From an uncultured Lentisphaerota bacterium (GTDB taxonomy: Bacteria; Verrucomicrobiota; Kiritimatiellia; CAIQIC01), in assembly GCA_903889245.1 (NCBI GenBank), contig CAISWQ010000018.1:62001-126000 (forward strand): a stretch of DNA of 64,000 bases. The letters are read 5' to 3'. The notes below the pieces were generated by a model. The model did not search any database, had not been told where the DNA came from, and saw only the letters and a list, made by a program, of their open reading frames with translations. Below, in pieces: positions 58,903 to 64,000 of the stretch. Made by a program: the position numbers and the translations under genes. Within the stretch, counting starts at the first letter, position 1. Each line of letters opens with the position of its first letter.

Positions 58903-58951
58903 TTTGCCCAGGCCGTGGGAACAACCGGTGCCGAGTTCCCAGCCTTGGGCC
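58903..58951. repeat. Decayed palindrome array, 2 copies
   Basis: TTTGCCCAGGCCGTGGGAAC (58903-58922) and TTCCCAGCCTTGGG (58936-58949) keep the symmetry and about 30-bp spacing of the family but have lost the T/A ends. The array directly abuts the znuB stop. Confidence 0.5.
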
Positions 58952-59782
58952 TCAAGCCGGCGGGCGGCGCGGGAGCAGGCGACTGGCGAGGCCGGTCAAC
59001 AGCAGCGCGAGGCCGAGCGTAACGACGGTCGCCGCGCCGGTCGGCAGGTCGAGTTGATAGGAAGCGACCATGCCCGCGCCGCTGGCGAGCGCGGCAAGCA
59101 CCCAGCCGAGGGCGAGTTGCCACGCCAGCGCGCGCACGAGCAGGTTCGCGCACACCGCCGGGATGATCAGGAACGAGAAGGTCAGCAGCACGCCGAAAAG
59201 ATGGACGATGACGGTGACGACCACGCCGAAGAGTGTGTAAAAGAGAAAATCCCACCACCAGATTTTCAAGTTGAGCGGCCGCTCGCCCTCGCGCGCGTGC
59301 GAGATGGCGAGGAACTGGCGGCGGAAGATGAAGTGGACCAGACCGATGAGCGCGAAGATGCCGGCGGCGCCGGCGATCTCGGCGGGCCGGATCAGGAGTA
59401 CGTCGCCGACCAAACTCTTGCGCAGCTCCTCGTTGCCCTCCGGGCTGCGGCTCAAGAGCAACAGGCCCGCGGCGGCGGCAACAACATAGACGATGCCGAT
59501 CAGCGCCTCCTGCGGCACATGTTTTTCGCGCGGGCGGGTGAACGTGAAGATCGCCGCGCCGATCAGGGTGAACGCGCCCGACCAGGCAAAGGTCTGCCAG
59601 TCGTGCGCGTCGTGATGCAGCAGCACGGCGACGCATGTGCCGAGCGCGGCAACCTGCGCGAGCGCGAGGTCCACGAAGATGATGCCGCGGCGGATGATGT
59701 GCAGGCCGAGGTAGATCAGCAGTCCCGGCAGCACAAGGCAGGCGACCAGCGGCCAGAGCATGACTTGCAAGGCTTCACTCAT
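58952..59782 (-). CDS. znuB: ABC-3 metal transporter permease (ZnuB-like)
   Basis: 276 aa with about eight membrane helices. Family segments include GLHIIRRGIIFVDLALAQVAALG near the N-terminus and the EAA-like loop around EALIGIVYVVAAAAG; the C-terminal helices carry FSFLIIPAVCANLL, characteristic of zinc/manganese ABC-3 permeases. It starts 9 bases after the stop of the substrate-binding gene. The partner ATPase gene (znuC) is not in the operon or elsewhere in the window. Confidence 0.88.
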   Translation of the reverse strand: MSEALQVMLWPLVACLVLPGLLIYLGLHIIRRGIIFVDLALAQVAALGTCVAVLLHHDAHDWQTFAWSGAFTLIGAAIFTFTRPREKHVPQEALIGIVYVVAAAAGLLLLSRSPEGNEELRKSLVGDVLLIRPAEIAGAAGIFALIGLVHFIFRRQFLAISHAREGERPLNLKIWWWDFLFYTLFGVVVTVIVHLFGVLLTFSFLIIPAVCANLLVRALAWQLALGWVLAALASGAGMVASYQLDLPTGAATVVTLGLALLLTGLASRLLPRRPPA

Positions 59783-59791
59783 GGCGGCTCC

Positions 59792-60700
59792 TCATGTGGC
59801 GCCGAGCGCGGCGGCGAGCGTGGTGACGAGTTTATCGAGCAGGGCCAGGTAGTCGCCCTCGGTGCCCTTGAGGCCGCCGGGATATTGCGCAAAGTCCACC
59901 ATGCGCGCGCCGGTTTCCCGGGCGATGGTCTCGGCCATGTGGCGGTTTTGGTAAGGCTCGATGACGATGGCCTTGATGCGCTCGCGCTTGATCGTTGCGA
60001 GCACGGTCGCGAGCTGCGCAGGCGAGGGCGGGATGCCGGGTTTGGGTTCGAGGAACAGGTCCATCTTCAGGTTGAAGCGCCGCGCGAAGTAGGGCCACGA
60101 GTTGTGAAAGGCGGCCACGCGCGCGCCGGCAAAAGGCGCGAGCCGCTTCTGCCACCCGGCTGCCTTCGCATCAAGCTTCTGGAGCCACGCCTGCAGCTTC
60201 GCCTCATAGCCGGCCTTGTGCGCCGGGTCAACGGCGGCGAGCCCGGCCGCGATGCGCCGGGCGGCGTGGCGCGCGTTCTCGGGATCGGTCATAAAGTGCG
60301 GGTTGCCCTTGGCGTGCAGGTCGCCCTTCGAGCGGTCGAGTTCGGTCGGCACCTCCAACAGCGCGAGGCCGTCGGCGATGGCGAGGCGGCCCGGCTGGCC
60401 GGCGGCGAGCCTGCCATTGCGCGCGCCATCGAGCAGCGGCGGCAGCCAGCCCGACTCCAACTCCGCACCGCCCTCGATCAGCACGTCGGCGCGGTTGAGC
60501 TTGAGGAGGTAGCTCGGCTTCGCGTCCACGAAGTGCGGATCCTCGGTCGGCTTGGCGAGCACGGTAATGGTGACCAGCTCGCCACCGACGGCCTGCGCGA
60601 GGGCGCCGAACTCGGCGGTCGTGGCGACGACGTTCAGCCTGGCGGGAGCGGCGTTCGCCGCAACCAGCATACAGAACAAGGTCGGTAATAGTTTTTTCAT
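59792..60700 (-). CDS. znuA: Metal ABC transporter substrate-binding protein (ZnuA-like)
   Basis: 302 aa, exported (signal peptide to about residue 18). Metal-ligand positions of the cluster A-I family are visible: EDPHFVDAKPS (His), GNPHFMTDPENA (His), AAFHNSWPYFARRF (His) and IEPYQNRHMAE (Glu/His region). The His-rich loop of many zinc-specific ZnuA proteins is missing, so manganese or mixed specificity cannot be excluded. AGGAAA precedes ATG 60700. A dispersed repeat lies between it and the porin gene. Confidence 0.85.
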   Translation of the reverse strand: MKKLLPTLFCMLVAANAAPARLNVVATTAEFGALAQAVGGELVTITVLAKPTEDPHFVDAKPSYLLKLNRADVLIEGGAELESGWLPPLLDGARNGRLAAGQPGRLAIADGLALLEVPTELDRSKGDLHAKGNPHFMTDPENARHAARRIAAGLAAVDPAHKAGYEAKLQAWLQKLDAKAAGWQKRLAPFAGARVAAFHNSWPYFARRFNLKMDLFLEPKPGIPPSPAQLATVLATIKRERIKAIVIEPYQNRHMAETIARETGARMVDFAQYPGGLKGTEGDYLALLDKLVTTLAAALGAT

Positions 60701-60735
60701 ACGGTCATTTCCTGTGTGTGTTGAAAGGCACATCC

Positions 60736-60760
60736 GGCCACGACGGAGCGTGGCCCTCCA
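60736..60760. repeat. GGCCACGAC-GAGCGTGGCC dispersed repeat
   Basis: Second copy of the 25-base unit seen at 48858-48882, here in the gap between the porin and znuA genes. As RNA it could form a hairpin and modulate expression downstream of the porin. Confidence 0.75.
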
Positions 60761-60788
60761 GCATGGTGTGGGTTGCTTACCGGTTTCA

Positions 60789-62090
60789 TCAGAATTTGTG
60801 TGCGGCGTGGGCGCCGATCATGAACTCCAGTTGCAGCCAGACCGCCTGCTCGTCATCGCCCCCGGCGACGCGGGTGTAGTTATATTGCAGGCGCAGCCTG
60901 GCGAATTCGCTGAAGTAGTAGGTGAGGCTGGGCGAGAGACGTTCGGCCTCGCCGCGCTGGGCATTGCCGTCTTCGCTCACGCCGGTGTTGCCGGTGACGA
61001 AATCGCCGCGCAGGCCGGCCACCCAGCCGCGGGTGAAGCCCCAGAGGACCTGTGCGTAGAAGCCCCAGTCGCGCAGATGTTCCTCCGGCAGGCCGGCCTC
61101 TTCATCAGCGCCGGCGAGGAAAGCGCGCCACAGCACTTCGCCCTGCACCTTGACGAAGGGCCAGCCGGCGCCGGCGTTGGTTGGCTTCCATTTCCAGTAG
61201 CCATCCACACCGTAGATTTGCGTACGCGCGGCCGGGCCGGTGTCGTTCGGGCCGAGCGCGGCCGAGGCGCCGAGCACGAGCGTCTGCTCGTCGGTCAGGT
61301 CGAACGCGGTGGCGAGGCGCGGCACATAGAGCAGGTCGCCGGGTCCGCGCAGGTCACGCGCGTTCGTGGCATGGCCGTAGAGCCGCGTGACGCCGTTACT
61401 ATCGGCCTCGCCGAGGTAGCGGAAGCTGAAGGCGTCGCCGCCCTGGCCGTTGAAGACGCCGAGCAGGGCCTCGGTGTACCACGGCGTCGGCACGAGCCAC
61501 GAGAGGCGCGCGCCGTTTTGCCGGAGGCCGTCGCCACCGAACATCCGGTTCAGCGCGAGCGGTTGGTCCACGAAGTCCCATGCGTGCGGATGCTGGTTGT
61601 TCTGGCGGCCGAACTCGACGAAGTAGCGGCCGGCCTTGAGCTGCAGGTTGCCGGGCAGGGCGGTGGTCTGGGCAAAGGCCTCCTCCAGTTCCAACTCGGT
61701 CTCCTCCTCCGGGCTCATCTTGAAGACGAGGTTGGCGAACGCCTTGAAGAACGGATCCACCGCGCCCTCGAGCGCGAGTTCGGCGGCGCGGATGGAGAAG
61801 CCGCGCTGCGAGGGATCATGATCGCCGGGCTGCAAGGTGGCAACGTCCGGCGTCGTGCTCCAGCCGGCGTTGAGCAGCACATCGAAGCCGGCGTTCATGT
61901 AGGCGCGGCCCGGGGCCACGGTGGGCGCGGGCTGCTCGCGCAGCCGTTGCTCCAGTTGGGTGGTGCGCAGCTTGAGGTCGCTGATTTCCTTGAGCGCGTT
62001 GCTCAAGGTGTTGTCCGCCGGGATGGTTTGGGCGCGGGCCAGCAGCGCCGCGGCGGCAAGGAAAACGGCCCAGAAAATTTCACGCTTCAT
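60789..62090 (-). CDS. Outer-membrane porin in the metal-uptake operon
   Basis: 433 aa. Signal peptide (to ARAQ), a coiled-coil segment (residues about 35-55, LSNALKEISDLKLRTTQLEQ), then a long region of amphipathic strands with aromatic girdles ending in a strand with terminal Phe (LQLEFMIGAHAAHKF), a typical barrel end. The coiled coil plus barrel layout recalls OprO/phosphate-selective porin-like or zinc-regulated porins. Position upstream of znuA and znuB suggests metal uptake through the outer membrane. AGGAGA precedes ATG 62090. Confidence 0.75.
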   Translation of the reverse strand: MKREIFWAVFLAAAALLARAQTIPADNTLSNALKEISDLKLRTTQLEQRLREQPAPTVAPGRAYMNAGFDVLLNAGWSTTPDVATLQPGDHDPSQRGFSIRAAELALEGAVDPFFKAFANLVFKMSPEEETELELEEAFAQTTALPGNLQLKAGRYFVEFGRQNNQHPHAWDFVDQPLALNRMFGGDGLRQNGARLSWLVPTPWYTEALLGVFNGQGGDAFSFRYLGEADSNGVTRLYGHATNARDLRGPGDLLYVPRLATAFDLTDEQTLVLGASAALGPNDTGPAARTQIYGVDGYWKWKPTNAGAGWPFVKVQGEVLWRAFLAGADEEAGLPEEHLRDWGFYAQVLWGFTRGWVAGLRGDFVTGNTGVSEDGNAQRGEAERLSPSLTYYFSEFARLRLQYNYTRVAGGDDEQAVWLQLEFMIGAHAAHKF

Positions 62091-62148
62091 TTTTCTCCTG
62101 TAAGGTTGAACGAACGTCACGGCCGCCCGCGACGCGCGGACGACCCGG

Positions 62149-62451
62149 TCAGACGACGGAGAAAAACGGCGGCGGCCCGCGGGGTGGATGCTCCCGCTGG
62201 AAGAGCTGGGCGGGGGCGGGCGTCCAAACGTGGGTCAGGTGCGGCGTCCAGTGCCGGGCGGGGGTCGGCGTGACGTGGGCCGGCGTGCAGTGGAGGGCCG
62301 TAGTCGCCAGTTGGCAGAGGGGACAGGCGGCATCGTCGTGGTTGTGCCCGGAACACTGCGCCTGGTGCACGATGGGCGCGAACCAAGCGCATAACCAGAG
62401 CGCCAGAAGCGCTCCCGCACCGCGTCGCCACCTGGAACCGGGCTTGCGCAC
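62149..62451 (-). CDS. Small exported His/Cys-rich protein, first gene of the metal operon
   Basis: 100 aa. One hydrophobic N-terminal segment (GALLALWLCAWFAPIV) is followed by a metal-ligand-rich stretch: HQAQCSGHNHDDAACPLCQLA, with CxxC and several His, and a Pro/His-rich tail. It resembles small DUF2946-like proteins found near metal transporters; a role in metal sensing or delivery is inferred. It starts with GTG 62451, six bases after a -10 box, implying a leaderless mRNA. The porin gene follows after 58 bases. Confidence 0.6.
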   Translation of the reverse strand: MRKPGSRWRRGAGALLALWLCAWFAPIVHQAQCSGHNHDDAACPLCQLATTALHCTPAHVTPTPARHWTPHLTHVWTPAPAQLFQREHPPRGPPPFFSVV

Positions 62452-62457
62452 GCGCGG

Positions 62458-62486
62458 ACTAAAACACAGGCCTTCCGCGAAGTCAA
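62458..62486 (-). promoter_or_regulatory. Promoter of the metal-uptake operon, leaderless
   Basis: Minus-strand TTGACT and TTTAGT are 17 bases apart; transcription should begin at or near GTG 62451. No clear Zur- or MntR-type dyad overlaps it. Confidence 0.55.
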
Positions 62487-62541
62487 ACCGCCGGATTTTT
62501 TAGCGTGCATTGGCTGGAAGTTTATGGGATTTTGCGCCGCC

Positions 62542-63171
62542 ATGAAAACACTCCGCAAACTGCTCGGTTACGACGATAAATTTTTCGATCTGCTGGAGGC
62601 CAGCGCCGTTGAGGCGCAAAGCAGTGTTCAGTTGCTGGTGGAACTGCTCAAGGACACGACCAAGTGCCCGACGCTGGACGCCTTTGTCCAGACGCGCCGC
62701 AAGGACAAGCGCATCACGGAGCAGATCACGGAGGAACTGTGCAAGACCTTCGTCACGCCGCTCGAGCGCGAGGATATCGAGGAACTCTCGTTCGCCCTCT
62801 ACAAGATTCCGAAGATGGCGGAGAAATTCAGCGAGAAGTTCATCCTCTGCCGCGAGGCGCTGGGGCCGGTGGACTTCACCCGGCAGGTTACGCTGCTGGA
62901 GCAGGCGGCCGAGATCATCGTGCAGATGGTTCGGCAGTTGCGCGACCGCAAACATCTCGACGCGCTCAAGGAGCAGAATTCAAAGATGCACTACCTCGAA
63001 GGTGAGGCCGACAAGCAGATGCTGGAACACGTCCGCGAACTCTACAGCGGCCGGCACGAGCCGCTCAAGGTCATCATCGTCATGGATCTCTACGAGACGC
63101 TGGAAAAAATCATTGACCGCTGCCGCGATGCCGGCAACGTCGTCTTCCAGACCGTGCTGAAGTATTCCTGA
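62542..63171 (+). CDS. DUF47 / PhoU-like Pit accessory protein
   Basis: 209 aa, all-helical PhoU-like protein of the DUF47 family. Conserved segments are DKFFDLLEASAVEAQSSVQLL, the metal-binding type motif DKRITEQITEELCKTFVTPLEREDIEEL, and DLYETLEKIIDRCRDAGNV at the end. These proteins accompany Pit phosphate transporters and are thought to control them. ATG 62542 is used; an in-frame ATG at 62524 lacks a ribosome site. The Pit gene starts 11 bases downstream. Confidence 0.88.
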   Translation: MKTLRKLLGYDDKFFDLLEASAVEAQSSVQLLVELLKDTTKCPTLDAFVQTRRKDKRITEQITEELCKTFVTPLEREDIEELSFALYKIPKMAEKFSEKFILCREALGPVDFTRQVTLLEQAAEIIVQMVRQLRDRKHLDALKEQNSKMHYLEGEADKQMLEHVRELYSGRHEPLKVIIVMDLYETLEKIIDRCRDAGNVVFQTVLKYS

Positions 63172-63182
63172 CCGGGGGCGGC

Positions 63183-64000
63183 ATGCTGACACTGATCTTG
63201 TGCGTCATCCTGGTCGCGCTGGCCTTCGAGTACATCAACGGCTTCCACGACACGGCCAACGTCATTGCCACCAGCGTCTCCACGAAAGTGCTGACGCCGC
63301 GCCAGGCCGTGCTCATGGCCGCCGTCTTCAATCTGCTTGGCGCGATGGTCGGCATCTCGGTGGCCACGACCATCGGCAAGGGCCTGGTGGATACGCAATT
63401 CGTCACCATCCAGACGATCTTCAGCGCGCTCCTGTCCGCCATCGTCTGGAATCTGTTGACGTGGTGGCTGGGTCTGCCCTCCAGTTCCAGCCACGCGCTT
63501 ATCGGCGGCCTGTGCGGCGCGGCCCTCGCCAGTTCCGGCGGCCAGTGGAGCGTTATCCGTTGGGCCGTGGAAAATCCCGCCACGCACAAGATCGAGGGCC
63601 TCTGGCCGAAGGTCGTCCTGCCGATGTTCTCCTCGCCCGCGATCGGCTTTCTGATCGGCGCGTTGCTGATGCTCCTGCTGATCCTGCTGTTGCACCGGCT
63701 GCGGCCGCGGCTCATCAACGCCGTCTTCGGCAAGCTGCAGCTTTTGAGCGCGGCCTGGATGGGCTTCAGCCACGGCACCAACGATGCGCAGAAGACGATG
63801 GGCATCATCGCGCTGATCCTCTTCACCGCGACGCGCCAGGGCGTCTTCAATGACGCACCCGCGTGGCTGCAATTTCTGAAGACCCCGGAATTCAGCATTG
63901 CCTTCTGGGTCAAGCTGGCTTGCGCCATCACCATGTGCGCGGGCACCGCGGCCGGCGGCTGGCGTATCATCAAGACCCTCGGTCACAAGATGGTCCGGAT
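63183..64000 (+). CDS. Inorganic phosphate transporter, PiT family (cut by window end)
   Basis: Low-affinity phosphate symporter. Both PiT signatures appear: EYINGFHDTANVIATSVST near the N-terminus and GFSHGTNDAQKTMGIIAL after the central loop, plus the LGLPSSSSHALIGGL repeat segment. 272 codons are visible before the right edge; the last helices are missing. ATG 63183 follows a GGGGGCGG stretch. It is co-transcribed with the DUF47 gene. Confidence 0.92.
   Translation, partial: MLTLILCVILVALAFEYINGFHDTANVIATSVSTKVLTPRQAVLMAAVFNLLGAMVGISVATTIGKGLVDTQFVTIQTIFSALLSAIVWNLLTWWLGLPSSSSHALIGGLCGAALASSGGQWSVIRWAVENPATHKIEGLWPKVVLPMFSSPAIGFLIGALLMLLLILLLHRLRPRLINAVFGKLQLLSAAWMGFSHGTNDAQKTMGIIALILFTATRQGVFNDAPAWLQFLKTPEFSIAFWVKLACAITMCAGTAAGGWRIIKTLGHKMVR

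Noticed and set aside
62452-62541. Zur or MntR operator before the metal operon
   Set aside because: No dyad matching known consensus forms overlaps the promoter; the regulator remains unknown.

Overview
This is a high-GC (roughly two thirds G+C), gene-dense bacterial chromosome segment with short intergenic gaps; none exceeds 300 bases. The gene repertoire (a PilM/N/O/P/Q type IV pilus locus, secreted DUF1080-, pectin-lyase- and large glycosidase-like proteins, NifS/NifU for Fe-S assembly, many dispersed intergenic repeats) suggests a Gram-negative member of the PVC group, most likely Verrucomicrobiota or Kiritimatiellota. That placement is an inference; there is no rRNA gene in the window to settle it.

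Layout. 0.2-5.6 kb: type IV pilus/secretin operon. 5.6-8.8 kb: two convergently placed HtrA-like genes (one fused to a DJ-1/PfpI domain, one a degenerate lipoprotein). 9-12.7 kb: smc. 12.7-17.4 kb: aldo/keto reductase, aroD, a heat-shock pair (two Hsp20 plus a CbpA/DnaJ protein) and def. 17.4-18.3 kb: a decayed mobile patch (IS3 transposase remnant beside a truncated NERD gene). 18.3-26.6 kb: argH, GNAT acetyltransferase, AsmA-like protein, very large secreted glycosidase-like protein, class II aldolase, J-domain protein. 26.6-31.1 kb: glycerol facilitator, methyltransferase, nifS, nifU. 31.1-36.1 kb: Mut7-C protein, tlyA, NAD kinase, U32 peptidase/RlhA-like protein. 36.2-42.4 kb: methyltransferase, ilvD, VapBC, RsmC-like methyltransferase, M50-like protease, membrane protein. 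42.5-52.6 kb: DacA, metallophosphoesterase and an AddAB-like helicase/nuclease pair. 52.7-58.7 kb: ATP-grasp-like protein, secreted alpha-toroid protein, tRNA-Gln, DUF1080 protein, pectin-lyase-fold protein, lipoate ligase. 58.7-62.5 kb: a metal-uptake operon (small His/Cys protein, porin, ZnuA, ZnuB; no ATPase gene present). 62.5-64 kb: DUF47/Pit phosphate transport, cut by the window edge.

The most striking feature is not a gene. About 36 clear copies of a palindrome of the form TTTTCC-N7-GGAAAA (typical copy TTTTCCAAGGCTTGGAAAA) occur at 15 loci from 14.3 to 58.7 kb. They usually come in arrays of 2-5 copies whose centres are about 30-33 bp apart, i.e. close to three helical turns, with non-conserved GC-rich spacers of about 7-14 bp. 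Most arrays lie within about 20-80 bp upstream of a start codon; in several, an arm of the palindrome falls at the -35 position of a credible promoter. The motif has no stop codon in any of the six frames and has entered coding sequence (aroD, Mut7-C, U32, addA, addB, pectin-lyase and lipoate-ligase genes), where it reads as FSKAWK, FPRLGK or FQGLEK. This combines the traits of an operator array, a promoter part and an ORF-tolerant selfish palindrome.

Other families of short repeats also invade genes here (GAACATC, GAGACCA, CAGCCAT, AACTGAC and TTTATGA type runs), and several genes appear to be transcribed as leaderless mRNAs, with a -10 box 6-10 bases from the start codon and no Shine-Dalgarno sequence.
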